Source of the DNA: Escarpia spicata
Taxonomy: Eukaryota; Annelida; Polychaeta; Sabellida; Siboglinidae
DNA: 64,000 bases
Direction of reading: 5' to 3'
NCBI GenBank assembly: GCA_963995525.1
Contig: OZ023207.1
Span: 1,230,001 to 1,294,000 of the forward strand
In this document: piece by piece, positions 41,757 through 55,354 of the stretch
Layout of the letters: each line of letters starts with the position of its first letter
How positions within the stretch are numbered: the stretch's first letter is position 1
Translations under genes and position numbers: made by a program
Notes under the pieces: generated by a model
What the model saw: only the letters and a program-made list of their open reading frames with translations
Database searches by the model: none
Told to the model about the DNA's origin: nothing

Positions 41757-44700
41757 TAATAATAATAATAATATATTTTATTTAATATAGCGCCAGATCC
41801 AATTATAAATTGTTCGTGGCGCTTTACAACATGTAGAACCCATATAGAGGTATTAATGATGGCTAAATAAGCATGCATTTTCTAAAAGAAAATTTAAATA
41901 TTAGTAAAATACAAATAAATACAGTAATTAAATAAATATATTAAAATAATGATCATAGCTACAGTTCTATGTAGAAATAAGACATTGTCAATTCATTTAA
42001 CTGAACTAATGTACATGTAAGTATAAAACAAATATATAAATAGGTTAATTAATACATAAGAGATATAAAACAAATCAATGCAGAGAGTAAACTATGCCAC
42101 ATTGGACAAGAACGAGAGTCTAAAAAAAATGAGTCTTTAAGCGTGCCTTGAAAGTAGAGAGACAATCAGACGTTTTAATGTCATTAGGCAAAGTGTTCCA
42201 CAAAGTCGCTGCGGCGACCGCAAACGAATTGTCCCCAGCTTTGACATGAGTCCGTAGGACCTTAACATGTTATTGTTGGTAGAGCGCAGGGCTCTTGTTG
42301 GTTTGCATGGGCATACAAGGTCGCATAAATATTTCGGGGCATCGCCATGCACAGCTTTATATGTAAACACTAATAGCTTAAAGTCGATTCTGTGTGCTAC
42401 AGGCAACCAGTGAAGAATGCACAACAAATTCATGGCGCTGTCACTCCGTGGGCGGCGTAAGATCAACCTAGCAGCAGAGTTGTGCATTCTCTGCAGTCGA
42501 GCGATGTTGTTGACAGAAGTGCCGTATAGAAGTGAATTGCAATAATCAAGCCGTGATGTAATAATGGCGTTGACGACACGTTCCTTTGTCGACGTTGGAA
42601 GATAACGACTCATCTGGTTAATATGGCGCAGGTGAAATGAGCACACACTGACGATGCTTGAAACTTGCTTCTTAAAATCGAGGTGGCGATCCATAACGAC
42701 ACCTAGGTTACGAACACATCTTGAGGCAGTAATCGTAACATCTCCTACACGTATCACACTGCCGTCAATAAGCGCAGCGGCACTCTTTGGCACTACGGGA
42801 AGATATTCCGTTTTATTGTTGTTCATGCACATGTAGTTTGATGTCATCCACTGATTTACAATATCTAGACACTCCTCCATACGTCTCAGAGTAGCAGCCA
42901 ACGCAGTCGCAGTGAGGTCAAAATGGCAGTACAATTGCAGGTCATCCGCATAATGATGAAAACAAAGTCCATGCGCTCTAATTATGTCGCCAATAGGTTG
43001 TACGTACAACGAGAATAACAAAGGACCCAGCACCGAACCCTGTGGGACACCCGATGTCACGCAAGTTGTATTCGATGACGCATCACGAATGACCACACGC
43101 TGGGTCCGGCCCTGCAGATAGGATTGCAGCCAGCCAAGCGCCTTGCCAAGAATGCCGTAACGCAACCGAAGGCGCTGGATCATTATCTTGTGATTGATTG
43201 TGTCAAAGGCCGCATTAAAGTCAATAAGAACTAGTGCCGTGCCTTGTCTATTGTCTATAGCGGCTTGCATGGCGTTTGTTACACACAATAGTGCGGTTTC
43301 AGTTGAATGATTCTTCCGGTAGGCTGATTGGAAACAGTCTTCCATTCGCTGATCGGAAATATGAGAGATGATCCTTCGCGCAATAACTTTCTCTATGACT
43401 TTTGACAGATGGCTTAGGTTGCTGACTGGACGGTAGTTGTTGAGTATGTCCTTGTTGAGTGATTGTTTCTTGAGCAATGGCCGGACAATTGCGTGCTTAA
43501 GCAGCACAGGCATGACTGCCTCCTCGAGTGAGGCGTTTACAATTTGTATGATGATAGGCACGATACTGTCCATGTTGTCATTTAGTTGCTTAGCTGGTAG
43601 TGGATCAAGTGATCATGTCTTATCCGTAGTGCCAAGAATATTAGTGATTTCGGCTGTAGTAGTTGGCTCGAACACTTGAATTGGGTCAGTAAAACAACGT
43701 GTCTCGTCCTCTGTCGGGTCAACGGCAATGCGGTAGTGCAAGTTAATCAATAATTTCTCGATCTTTTCTTGGAAGAAACGTGAGAATTTATCACATCCTT
43801 CCTTCACTGAGCAGAATTCAGGAAGTTGCATTTTGTGTACGTCGAGTGATCTCAGAATGCGAAACATGTTCTTGTTATTAGCGTTCTGTAATTGTCCGCG
43901 ATAATACTCGGTTTTCTTACTGGCTATCATTGTAGTGCAGTCGTCGCGAGCGGCGACGTATAATTGGCGGTGTATTTCGAGTTTCGTTCTTCTCCACAGA
44001 TTCTCACATGTTCGCCTCTTCTCTCTTGCTTCGTCGATCTCAGCGTCATACCACGGATGCGGCAAGTTGCTCCTGACGTGTACGTAGCGCCAAGGAGCGT
44101 GCTTGTCTAAGCAGTTAGTGAGACAGGTGTTGTAGTCCGATGCTAAGACCTCCGCTTGCTGACGGTCAGCGTGGGCACACATGCCAGAACACACAGATTT
44201 AACGTCATCATTAAACACTGTAGCATCCATGATGCGGAAGTTGCGCTGGGCAATTACTGAAGTTTCAGCTGACGGTTTCAACACATTTAATGCCAGTTCT
44301 ATGCGATAGTGGTCCGATATGGAGTCTGGATAAACAACAACAGAAGATACTAAGTTATCGCTGTCATGACTTATCACCAGGTCCAATGTATGTCCTGTTT
44401 TATGGGTCGGCGAATGGACGTGTTGCAGCAAATTGTAGGAATCAAGTAGATAGCGAAGCGGTTCTGATTTCGTTACATCATCAAAATGAATATTAAAGTC
44501 TCCAGCAATTACGGTTGGTATAACGGAAACAGATGCTTCTGTAAATAAGCATTCAAGTTCAGCATAAAATTCACACGAAGTTCCAGATGCCTTACTTGAA
44601 GCAGGCGGGTGGTAGATGACACACATGTTGAACGATATAGAATGGGCTGCAGAGAACTGCACACGGAGAAGTTCAATGGTATTCAAATGGAGAGTAGGAA

Positions 44701-45260
44701 GAATCTTCGTTGTAAATGTATCGCGGTGCAAGATTGCAACACCGCCACCACGACGAGAAGATCGTGCCACGTGGTTGAAGAGGAACCCGGGAGGGGTCAC
44801 TTCAGCAATAACAACTTCGTCACCGCTCTTCCTTAACCACGTCTCGGTTATCGCCAAGATGTCGCATTTGTGTTCAACGACGTATTCGTTGATTTTGATA
44901 GCTTTATTGCACACGGAACGAGCATTCAGTAATGCCACATTGACGAATGGCGTATCGTGTGGCATAACAGGGGCGGCTCTTAGAGTTACCAGATTCGCAC
45001 TGACATTGCCTTGCCGACATACAATTCGTGAAGAATCATTAAAACGGCTGGTAATCCGCGTTCGAATCACGCGCTGTTTGCGCATGCCCCCACGTCTGAC
45101 ACGCATAGTTGGACGCGCCGTGGACAGTCCTAGACGTCTGATCAATGAATACACTGTGTCTGGTAATCGCGGAGTGACACCCCTGGTGGCAGGACGGAAA
45201 GCCCGAAAGACGTTCTGTAGGCACATCGCCGCCAACAGTAGAACAATGCCTTGCTAATTA
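41757..45260 (-). mobile_element. CR1/L2-like non-LTR retrotransposon, nearly complete, antisense
   Basis: The coding part is on the minus strand. The 3' end lies at about 41757-41800, with a GGCGCTATATTAAATAAAATA segment and an ATT/ATA microsatellite tail, as in CR1/L2-like elements. No ORF1 was found to the right of 45260, so it may be 5'-truncated. It is the parent type of the fragment at 14292-14940. Confidence 0.75.
42137..45235 (-). pseudogene. LINE ORF2: endonuclease-reverse transcriptase, one stop and one frameshift
   Basis: Codes for target-primed retrotransposition. From 45235 downward: AP-endonuclease motifs LNARSV, ITETWL, AGDFNIH and SISDHYRI; then reverse transcriptase with ENYRPVS-like NYRPVSNLSHL, LVLIDFNAAFDTINH (motif A), GVPQGSVLGPLLF and HYADDLQL (catalytic YxDD). 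The two parts are in one frame and separated by a single TGA at 43613-43615. Near 42267 a one-base deletion relative to the 14.6-kb copy shifts the C-terminus. Few defects suggest recent insertion. Confidence 0.9.
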
Positions 45261-46420
45261 TAGTTTACCAAATCAGGTCACACACGGGCGTTGTCGGTCT
45301 AAAGACCTGTAGTCAACCAGCTTCGTCAGCGACACGGTTGGCTGACGACATTAAAACAATTCAAGATTGTAGACAAAGTACGCTACCTTGTTGTATAAAA
45401 AGTTCAGCGAGACAGTCACTGCAGCATCACGAATAAATAGTGAAGTTATGATTGTTCAATTCTTCGTAAACAGGCAGAAAACATGTTAATATCACGAGCA
45501 CGATTTGGCTTGCTGCCTGTCAGGCGCTACCGTAAAACTATATGTAAAATGCAAGATTTAATTTCTAATTTATAATAGTGTAGATCTATCATATCGGGTA
45601 ACTATTTATAATGGCTGATATATACTAATTATCTTTTAGTAAATGTCGTATTTGTTATTGATTACTATAGGTACCATTGGTACTAGGTAAATGTGTTTTA
45701 GTATTCTTTGGCATGATGGTGGTGTGGGTCAGATTATACTTAATATGCATGTAGTAATATATCATTATTGCATTTTGGTGTGTCATGTATAGGTATTTGT
45801 GAATTTGTTGTGGAAATGTTAATTGGTCAAGATGGACTATTCAATTTGTTTTCGATTTACAATTTATTAAATTATATTATTAATATTTATTATGCATGTA
45901 TCACTTAGTGGTGATACATTGACGCAGCTCCCGTTATAGCTATTCCAGAAAAATAGAGACAAATTCGCCCTCTCTCTACAGCAGAACATAGAACGTAGAA
46001 CATACACTGTTCACTGATATAGTGTCTATAGACCCCTCTAGATAATGGCATACATATTTACCCCGTTAACCATTATATTCCTTTGTATACTGCATGTATA
46101 CCCATCTAGAAATATGATTTTGGCGACTTTATCTGCCTACTACATATTTTATTTTCTCACGAGAACCCCTTCTAGAATAATTGTTTAAGTGACATCCTGG
46201 GATTCTCTATTTTGTTGGAATAGCCTTTACATTAAGCAGGATGCCTCCAGATATATTTTAAAACTTTACGAATTTATATCACTATCCATTATCACTATCC
46301 GGGTAATGTGGCATTTAATACAGTGATTTGTTTTACTGCAAATGTATAGTATATCGAATTTGCCTGGTTCATTGTTTGATGCAGGTTAATAATGTTTACA
46401 GCAACACCACAGGAGAACTG
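45261..46420. other. AT-rich non-coding stretch
   Basis: No gene or RNA recognised. Confidence 0.4.
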
Positions 46421-46422
46421 AC

Positions 46423-46525
46423 CTGTTGATGCCGTGCCATACAATAAGAAGCTCCAGAGAGAGGTGAAGAGACTGAGGGTCCATTTGTACGCCAAATCGA
46501 GCACACTTATGATATTGAACTCCAT
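46423..46525 (-). CDS. candidate first coding exon, unknown gene
   Basis: The minus-strand ATG at 46525 opens 34 codons with a hydrophobic middle (WTLSLFTSLWSFLLYGTA), ending at ACAG|GTCAGT, a good donor. It could be a signal peptide or membrane anchor exon. No second exon was identified, so this is only a candidate. Confidence 0.25.
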
Positions 46526-46814
46526 ATCAATTGCTTGAAAATGTCATTGTTAATGAGATGCTGACAAACAAATGTAATGGTGGCTGACTCAACTTATCTT
46601 ACTGTTTACTGATAACAAAATAATACAACAGGTACACAACACAAGGAAGTAGTCTTTGTTCACATTAAATACATGTCACACAAACTCCACATGATTCTGT
46701 CTGCTGAATACTTTCTTATACCAGTAATAAAATTCACCGTGAACACCCAAATTAATGCACATGTACAAAAAAAACAACAATGGCTGCATCTTGCTATCCT
46801 TACGACTGTTCAAC

Positions 46815-46970
46815 ATGAACACGTACATATACACTAGCAAACACCTGAACACGAACAGATACACTAGCAAACACCTGAACACGTGCAGATACACCAGCAA
46901 ACATATGAACACGTACATATACACTAGCAAACACATGAACACATACAGATACACCAGCAAACACATACAA
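46815..46970. repeat. 30-bp minisatellite, five copies
   Basis: Units of GAACACGTACATATACAC(T/C)AGCAAACA(C/T)(C/A)T with point variants. Confidence 0.85.
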
Positions 46971-48780
46971 TTATCAAACTTAAAAGGCTTTATAAATACT
47001 TTTAAATTGCACACTTTGTCATGCATTCCGTTGCCTGGATGACAATTTTCTTTGAAAATCTTGGCAAAATATACTGTCTTACAATATACTATCTATACTA
47101 TCTAATTGTCCCATGCTCATAAATAATGAGCAAGTTATGGGAACATGACGAAAACTGGTCTGCACTGTTCTTCGCTAGACCTGAATTTGGTCACGGGGGA
47201 TGTTCAGATGGGTCCAGCAGAATCTACCCTCTGCTGAATAAAATATCAACTTGTAGAAACGTTGCATCAGACACATATTTCTCATATGACATATATTTTA
47301 TTTTTGAAATATAAACAAACATATCAAGAGCGCTGAAAATCACGGAAAACGCGTAAAACGCAATGAGTTTGTATGTATATCACCGACTATGTGCGCCCAA
47401 CCATATGGGGGAGCCACTGGCGTCGTAATTTGAAATGAATGGAATATGATGTGAGTGTCGCATCTTACTAATGTAGTATTTTTGTTCGAACTGCGAAATC
47501 GATTCGAGACATTACAAAAAATAGACGACATCGACACCATGAGGGAAAACTTCACATTGTGTGCCCGTAAACATTTTTGAATGGGCCCACGTTCCCGTGC
47601 CCCCCTAGACCGTTGGAAACGTGCCTCCCTGCCCTCGTTCATGTTACAATAAGTAGAAATTACGGCGACGCGGCGGCGAAAAAGCCCAACAGTACCCGTT
47701 CCCTCCCCTCCGTCTTCCGATGTACAGCCGAGCCAACCGAGCCAGCCGAATAGCTACAAAACAAGGAAACATATTTAAAAGCAAAACAAACACATACCAA
47801 TGATTGTCTCCCGTTCCAAGTCACAAAACAACGTACACGGCAGGTCCACTGTCTGCCTGTGTTTATTAGAATGTCCCAATTCCGATAGGGAAGACCGATC
47901 TGTCGTCCCAACATCCTCACTCTTTCAACCCGGACTGTTAACAAATGCTGAGTGTGTGGTCATTATGGACAGCTAACGTGACCTGGTCTTTTATGACATG
48001 GGTAGGCCCCATGCCTCTTGTCGCGCTATGAATGAACATGTCACGCATGACTTCTTTTGATATGTGCTTGAGCTGGGTAATTTGGCAGAGTAATATTTAG
48101 ACCAACGTATAACCGCGGGGATTCCGACAACTGGTTTTCCTCATTCCGTATCGCGTATTACTACCTGTTTGTGTGTGTGTGGGGGGGGGGGGGGGGCGGC
48201 AGCATGGCGGATAGAAAGCCCTAGTGCGGTCCAGAGAAGTGAGTTCCGAGTCAGAGCCTTAGCCACGAGGTATCCAGGGGTTTCTTGAAGACACAGTTTT
48301 TACGAACCCCCTTTTGGAAACGAAGCTACCAGCCACATTTTCAGTAACATATTGGTTATGGTCTCATTCTTAAAATAGCGTAACTTTGCGAAGTAGATAT
48401 TCGGACGGAGGCAACTTGGTTGGAAATTGTCCTGCTGCGGCTACAAATTAAGTTCACCTCTTTGTAATTCATACAAGTATTATATCTTTTATTATAACAC
48501 ATTCGCTGAACTTTATACTTAAAAGATCGTGCGCTTTATATAATTCTAGTGATAATAAAATCGCTAAAAATATAACTGTGTTGACAGATATGCAGTACTA
48601 TATCTGTCTGAGGAGAACTTTACATCCAACCTTCGTCATTTTGAACAATCAACGTGCATATGCTAGCACGTAATAGTGTATATATAATGACGCTGTTCAC
48701 TAACGTTTGGTAAATATTACTATAACGACTGTCATCTAACAAGGTATCTCGTCAGGTGACAGGCATTTTTGCTAGTACAT
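46971..48780. other. non-coding stretch
   Basis: No gene supported. A short GT run and G16-18 tract lie at 48170-48197. Confidence 0.4.
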
Positions 48781-48782
48781 GC

Positions 48783-48910
<128 letters not shown>

Positions 48911-49069
48911 CGACGGAGAAGGTTATCTGCCCTAACAAAGACACAGTGACAACGCCTGTTCAGTGTGGGCGGCTACAGTTGTTTTGTTTGTGAAACAGAC
49001 ACCCGTGGGCGCAAGTGGCGGAGAACCGAGAGGATGACACGGAAAAAACCGGAGGCAGCGCGACTGGAG

Positions 49070-50800
49070 GCGACAGAGGAGGAGGAACAGGAGCAGGAAG
49101 AGGAGAAGGAGGGAGGACTAGGCGGGGAAGAGGGAGGACTAGGCGGGGAAGAGTGAGGACTAGGCGGGGAAGAGGGATGACTAGGCGGGGAAGAGGGAGG
49201 ACTAGGCGGGGAAGAGGAGGATGGGGGAGATCAAGGAGGAAGAGGGGGAGAAGAAGGAGGACGAGGGGGAGAAGAAGGAGGACGAGGGAGAAGAGGGAGG
49301 ATGGGGAGAAGAGGGAGGACGAGGGATAAGAGGGAGGACGGAGGAGAAGAAGGAGGACGGGGAGAAGAGGGAGTACGGGGAGAAGAAGGAGGACGGGGGA
49401 GAAAAGGGAGGACGGGGAGAAGAGGGAGGACGGGGGAAAAGAGGGAGGACGGGGAGAAGAGGGAGGACTGGGGAGAAGAAGGAGGACAGGGGAGAATAAG
49501 GAGGACGGGGGATAAGAGGGAGGACGGGGGAGAAGAAGGAGGACGGGGGAGAAAAAGGATGACGGGGGAGAAGAGGGAGGACTGGGGAGAAGAAGGAGGA
49601 CGGGGGATAAGAGGGAGGACGGAGGAGAAGAAGGAGAACGGGGGAGAAGAGGGAGGACTGGGGAGAAGAAGGAGGACGGGGGAGAAGTGGTAGGACGGGG
49701 AGAAGAAGGAGAACGGGGGAGAAGAGGGAGGACTGGGGAGAAGAAGGAGGACGGGAGAGAAGGGGCAGGATGGGGGAGAAGAGGGAGGACAGGGGAGAAG
49801 AAAGAGAACGGGGGAGAAGAGGGAGGACAGGGGAGAAGAAGGAGGACGGGGGAGAAGAAGGAGGACGGGGGAGAAGAGGGAGGACAGGGGAGAATAAGGA
49901 GGACGGGGATAAGAGGGAGGACGGGGGAGAAGAGGGAGGACGGGGGAGAAGAGGGAGGACTGGGGAGAAGAGGGAGGACGGGGGAGAAGAAGGAGAACGG
50001 GGGAGAAGAGGGAGGACAGGGGAGAAGAAGGAGGACGGAGGAGAAGAAGGAGAACGTGGGAGAAGAGGGAGGACAGGGGAGTAGAAGGAGGACGGGGGAG
50101 AAGAAGGAGAACGGGGGAGAAGAGGGAGGACAGGGGAGAAGAAGGAGAACGGGGGAGAAGAGGGAGGACAGGGGAGAAGAAGGAGAACGGGGGAGAAGAG
50201 GGAGGACAGGGGAGAAGAAGGAGAACGGGGGAGAAGAGGGTGGACAGGGGAGTAGAAGGAGGACGGGGGAGAAGAAGGAAAACGGGGGAGAAGAGGGAGG
50301 ACAGGGGAGAATAAGGAGGACGGGTGATAAGAGGGAGGACGGGGGAGAAGAAGGAGGACTAGGCGGAGAATAAAGAGGACGAGAGGGAGAACGGGGGAGA
50401 AGAGGGAGGACGGGGGAGAAGAGGTAGGACGGGGAGAAGAAGGAGAACGGGGGAGAAGAGGGAGGACTGGGGAGAAGAAGGAGGACGGGTGAGAAGGGGC
50501 AGGACGGGGGAGAAGAGGGAGGACAGGGGAGAAAAAAGAGAACGGGGGAGAAGAGGGAGGACAGGGGAGAAGAAGGAGAACGGGGGAGAAGAAGGAGAAC
50601 GGGGGAGAAGAGGGAGGACAGGGGAGAAGAAGGAGAATGTGGGAGAAGAGGGAAAACGGGGGAGAAGAGGGAGGACAGGGGAGAATAAGGAGGACGGGGG
50701 ATAAGAGGGAGGACGGGGGAGAAGAAGGAGGACTAGGCGGAGAATAAAGTGGACGACAGGGAGAAGAAGGAGGACGGGGAGAAGAAGAAGGAGGCGAAGG
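49070..50800. repeat. 1.7-kb GA-rich minisatellite (GGGGGAGAAGAGGGAGGAC family)
   Basis: Units of 15-19 bp built on GGGGAGAAGAAGGAGGAC and GGGGGAGAAGAGGGAGGAC, with higher-order blocks repeating every few hundred bases (compare 49.6-50.35 and 50.4-50.75 kb). Purine-only on the plus strand. Long frames on both strands (556 codons of Pro/Ser on the minus) are artefacts of the repeat. Confidence 0.95.
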
Positions 50801-50809
50801 CGCCAAGCG

Positions 50810-51390
50810 ATGCGGAGGAAGAACAACCAAGTTGGTTCTCCTTAAGTTGATTTTATTGCCAATTAAAGACATCCAATTAATTGGGAAACGCAGCTGTCTT
50901 TAAACTGCCCCTATGCGTCGTAAAATGAGTTAATAAAACTAAGCATTTGCAACTCCATTAAGAAGTATCATGACAATAATATTAGTGTGGAGGGCGCTCG
51001 CAACCGGAAGAGAGCCTCTGCTTGGAGACTGGGCAAAACGCAATAAACGCCATTTTAGAAATGTCGATCCATTTTCAGTCAACCAGCACCGCCGTGCCGC
51101 ACGTGCAGCTACGCAGAGTGACGGCGCGCGCTGTATCAACCCACGGCGTTTTTTTCGCTGATTTAGAAACATGTATTCTGATATATTTGTACTTACAGCA
51201 AACGTGCAACTGTATATTGGTTATAGATGTAGCAGTAATATTATAATTGTCGTATAGATTGTGTTGTTCCATTCTTTGTGCGATATTACATTATGTGTAT
51301 TATGTGATCAAATTGAATGCTGGAGATTTAATTTCTGGCTATTTTTTGTTTTACCTACGTTCACGCATTTCTCATATAGTCCAGAGGAAG
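50810..51390. other. non-coding stretch left of the inverted repeat
   Basis: No gene seen. It holds only ordinary AT-rich sequence. Confidence 0.35.
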
Positions 51391-52078
51391 TTGGAGGTAA
51401 CCTTGCCCTAAAAGTCCCACAATGGTTTTTTATTTATTTTGTATCGTCAGACTATGGAGAGTCAGAAACCGAAGGGTGGCAAGCTGTTGTCCTTGGGCGT
51501 TTTGAAGAAATGGCTGGTTTCTGTGACAACCCTATCTCACTTTTGGGCATAAATGAGAAACACGAATATATGCATATATTAGCAATTACGACAGAGGTTA
51601 TATTCACTTATGTGTCCATTTCTATGTTTTTGATGTGATGAATCCATTGGACACGCTATATTAATGGTTTATGGTCAAGGTCATACGAAATGTGAAGGTC
51701 ACACCAAAAATATATACCAGTTTCATGAAATATTATGAAACGAAGCATGATATGCCAAAGTGCGTACACACAAAACACATTCAAACATACGGACGCACGG
51801 ACGCACGCACGCACGCACTCATGCACGTACGCACACAGCAAAATATATTAACATTATATTATAGCAAAACGAAAGTGGCAGGCTATCTCACAACTTGGCA
51901 TCAACGAGGAAACGAATATACGCATACATGAACAGCTATGACTGTATATTTATGTTATTCGACCTGTGGAATCCGTTGGACATGTTATGTTTATGATCAT
52001 AGGCCAAGGTCATACATAAATGCCAAGGTCATGCCAAAACAATGCTAATATATACCTTGCGATATTGTGGAATGTTAT
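51391..52078 (+). repeat. left inverted repeat of a candidate DNA transposon, with a second partial copy
   Basis: 51391-51835 matches the reverse complement of about 55355-55750: shared blocks include CCCACAATGG, CAGACTATGGAGA, AAATGGCTGGTTTCT, AAATGAGAAACACGAATAT and GATGAATCCATTGGACA. A second, more diverged copy in the same orientation lies at about 51880-52078 (CTATCTCACAACTTGGCAT, AATCCGTTGGACATG, CCAAGGTCAT). Confidence 0.8.
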
Positions 52079-52094
52079 AATTCGTTCAGTCAAC

Positions 52095-55000
52095 TTATCT
52101 TTTGGTATATGATTCTGCATTTTCATCTTCCTCGTCAGATGCACATTGTACTACCATTGTGTGTTCATTGCAGCAGTCCAGTCCACCTTCACAGTGGCCG
52201 AACAGTGAACATGGCAACATTGCCGACGAACACGAGCATCTAGATGACCTACAGTTGTTGCAAGTACACTTGATGAGTGTCAAAATGTCTTCTGGAGCGG
52301 CTGCCACGTCGCTTGGTAGCATCACTGGTCGCAGAGTTGCGTTTACTGCATCTGCTGTCCATCCACATTGGAGAGGATCTACGTGAGGTTGAGTAGCCTG
52401 GGTTTCCAGGTGCAGGTTTGCAAGTGAGCTCTCATCACATTTAGTCGAAAGGTCTCATTGGTGGGAGGCAGATACATCAGCTTTGGAGCCGAGAGAATAT
52501 TTGCCCTTGCAGTTTTCAATGTCCACATCTTGTAGCGCACATCTGTCAGAGTTGTGGCTTCAGCATATCCATGGCAAGCAGCTATGAATGTTGTAGATTG
52601 TTCGACTACATCTGCAATTTGAGCTGTAGGATTGCCCAGTTCAGAAAGTTGATAGCCTGATTGAAGGACTTTCACTGTTTTAGCCTAGTAGCGGTTGTAG
52701 CAGCAATGTAGTGGTAGTAGCAGCAATGTAGTGGTAGCAGCAGCAGCAATGTAGTGGTAGTAGCAGCATTGTAGTGGTAGTAGCAATGTAGTGGTAGTAG
52801 CAGCAATGTAGTGGTAGTAGCAGCAGCAATGTAGTGGTGGTAGCAGCATTGTAGTGGTAGTAGCAATGTAGTGGTAGTAGCAGCAATTTAGTTGTAGTAG
52901 CAATGTAGTGGTAGTAGCAATGTAGTGGTAGTAGCAGGAATGTAGTGGTAGTAGCAGCAATGTAGAGGTAGTAGCAGCAATGTAGTGGTAGTACCAGCAA
53001 TGTAGTGGTAGTAGCAGCAATGTAGTGGTAGTAGCAATGTAGTGGTAGTAGCAGCAATGTAGTGGTAGTACCAGCAATGTAGTGGTAGTAGCAGCAATGT
53101 AGTCGTAGTACCAGCAATGTAGTGGTAGTAGCAGCAATGTAGAGGTAGTACCAACAATGTAGTGGTAGTAGTAATGTAGTGGTAGTAGCAGAAATGTAGT
53201 GGTAGTAGCAGCAATGTAGTGGTAGTAGCAGCAATGTATTGGTAGTAGCAGCACTGTAGTGGTAGTACCAGCAATGTAGTGGTAGTACCAGCAATGTAGT
53301 GGTAGTAGCAGCAATGTAGTGGTAGTAGCAGCACTGTAGTGGTAGTACCAGCAATGTAGTGGTAGTACCAGCAATGTAGTGGTAGTACCAGCAATGTAGT
53401 GGTAGTACCAGCAATGTAGTGGTAGTAGCAGCAATGTAGTGGTAGTAGCAGCAATGTAGTGGTAGTACCAGCAACGTAGTGGTAGTACCAGCAATGTAGT
53501 GGTAGTACCAGCAATGTAGTGGTAGTACCAGCAATGTAGTGATAGTACCAGCAGCAGCAATGTTTATGTGCATGTGCGCACTTGTTTGGAAGTTGCACTG
53601 TACCTTGTGTAGACCAATGAACTACCCCCAGTATGGCTGATCCATCAATTATCACCCTGGTAGCTTTGGGTGCAGTTCTTGCCGGCACGTCAATTTTGAA
53701 CTTATTTTTTAGTGTTGACTTGTTTGTTGCTAATCTCATTTAACCTGCGTTGGTTGAAGTAGACATCGGGTCAACACGTACTTCAGAGCCTTCTCAATGT
53801 CTATGTCTCTGCCAGAAGCATGCAGACCAATGGTGCGCGAATAAATCAGATTGGTGTTGTGTATCTTTGTGGAGCCTACTTTGATGTGTTGTTTCGTGGC
53901 CGTCATGGTATGCACTGCTTTCATAATGGTTCATCATCTGCTGACCTATTGACACAGCTTCATGTACATTCACCGCAGATTCAGTGGATATCCTGCCACT
54001 CACAATGTCGATGATGTTGTCATTTGGGTGAGTGGAAGGATCAAGTGGATCAATTTACTCTTGCAATTTCTGTTTGATTTTCGATCTGTCTTTATCATCT
54101 GATGTCAGTCGAGCTTTCGTTTCCTCTTTGTGAAGGTGTTGGTGACATTTCTCCTCGTAGGTCATGTCAGAAATGTATTTGTCCAGGACACTGCATGTGT
54201 GAAGACTGAGGGCCCACATCATCATGGTGTTTGGTTTCAGCATAATACCAATTATACTTGTGGGTCCCTTTCCATACCACATGAAAGTTGTTTCGATCAT
54301 CATGTCCGTCCACATGCCATTCCATATTCCTGGAGTGTGCCGGGTAACACGATCTCCATTCGTGAACCTTACGAGGACGTCTGTTGGGATCGCCGCAACT
54401 GAGCGCAGATAATAAAGGCCATAGTGAGCATAATTTGGGTGACGAGCAGCAAAGAAGTAGGACATCATATACTCCACAGCAAGCAGATGAAATGCCCAGT
54501 CTGCTTCCTTCTTAGCTCGACAAAACCGCACTATTAGTAGAACAGGTTTGATCAGCAGGTAGATACCCAGAATTTCGTGGTTCTGTTTTGGTTAGCTATG
54601 TTTTCTAACTCATACATTAAGCTATTTGGCTCATCAACTTGCTATGAAGAAGTCCCTCCATCACCATTATCAGTGCTCGAACGTTCTATGAAAACCGTTT
54701 GCCTGTCAACATGTGGGCAACCCCTCAAAAAGAACATTCCGTGACATTAAACAGCCCAGTGTCTGCCGTCAGGGCTCCGATACGTCCAATAAAGTGCGTT
54801 ATGAAGTGCATGACCCCCAAGCGTAAAATGAAATTGTTGAATCGTTCTGGGTATGCCCATGTAATGTTCACTGCAACTTTGTAAAGTTGCTGGTTGTCCG
54901 ACTGACTTCACAAGCCTTAGCTGTTAGCATGGTGTCTGGATCAGATGGCTTCATGTCGATCAAATTCTACGATACCTTACACGTACTGCGTCCACAGTGT
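52095..55000 (-). pseudogene. decayed transposon-type gene with CXC cysteine-rich C-terminus
   Basis: Minus-strand coding traces in order: about 55000-54560 (ERFNNFILRLG, TADTGLFNVTE), 54531-54055 (HPNYAHYGLYYLRS, VTRHTPGIWNG), 54003-53736 (ESAVNVHEAV, IGLHASGRDIDIEKAL), 53739-53580 (IDVPARTAPKA, IIDGSAILG), 52675-52379 (FRLNVMRAHLQTC) and 52325-52095 (LIKCTCNNCRSSRCSCSS, CEGGLDCCNEH). The last is a CXC-like, zinc-binding cysteine array. Several frameshifts and stops break it, and an 870-bp minisatellite sits in the middle. The family is one I have seen as multi-copy uncharacterised proteins in marine invertebrates (DUF6589-like is a guess). It lies inside a pair of inverted repeats. Confidence 0.6.
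52690..53562. repeat. minisatellite GTAGTGGTAGTAGCAGCAAT, about 45 units
   Basis: Units of 15-21 bp built from AATGTAGTGGTAGTA(G/C)CAGC, variable on length and at the G/C position, interrupting the decayed transposon gene. Reading frames of up to 297 codons on the minus strand (Leu-Pro-Leu-His-Cys-Tyr-Tyr types) come from the repeat. Confidence 0.95.
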
Positions 55001-55262
55001 ACTGACTGCGCATGTTAGCAATGATGGTGGACTTGTAAACTAAAAACGTGGGAATGAACAACGGAATGTGTGTGCGAATTGTTAGAGTTAAATAAGTAAA
55101 TACAATTGACAGTTTATCAATTGACATAATTTATAATACATTCAACACGCACTAATAGTATTACACGTAGTTAACACCCGATCGATTGCAGCATTCACTG
55201 TTTTGAAGAATAGTCGGTCACTTTGGTTTTGTTATAATATTATATTTTAAATATAGTTTTGC

Positions 55263-55265
<3 letters not shown>

Positions 55266-55338
<73 letters not shown>

Positions 55339-55352
55339 TATGCGTGTGTGTG
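55266..55352. repeat. (TG)n microsatellite at the inner edge of the right inverted repeat
   Basis: About 40 TG units, drifting to TATGTGTATGCG. The left inverted repeat has a CACGCACG-rich tract at the matching place (51790-51835). Confidence 0.95.
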
Positions 55353-55354
55353 TT

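Noticed and set aside
49202..50872. 556-codon Pro/Ser-rich frame on the minus strand
   Set aside because: Lies wholly in the purine-rich minisatellite, with comparable frames on the other strand.
52680..53739. Leu/His/Tyr-rich frames of about 290 codons
   Set aside because: Product of the GTAGTGGTAGTAGCAGCAAT repeat; only the first 50 or so codons of one frame (53739-53580) are real relic coding sequence.
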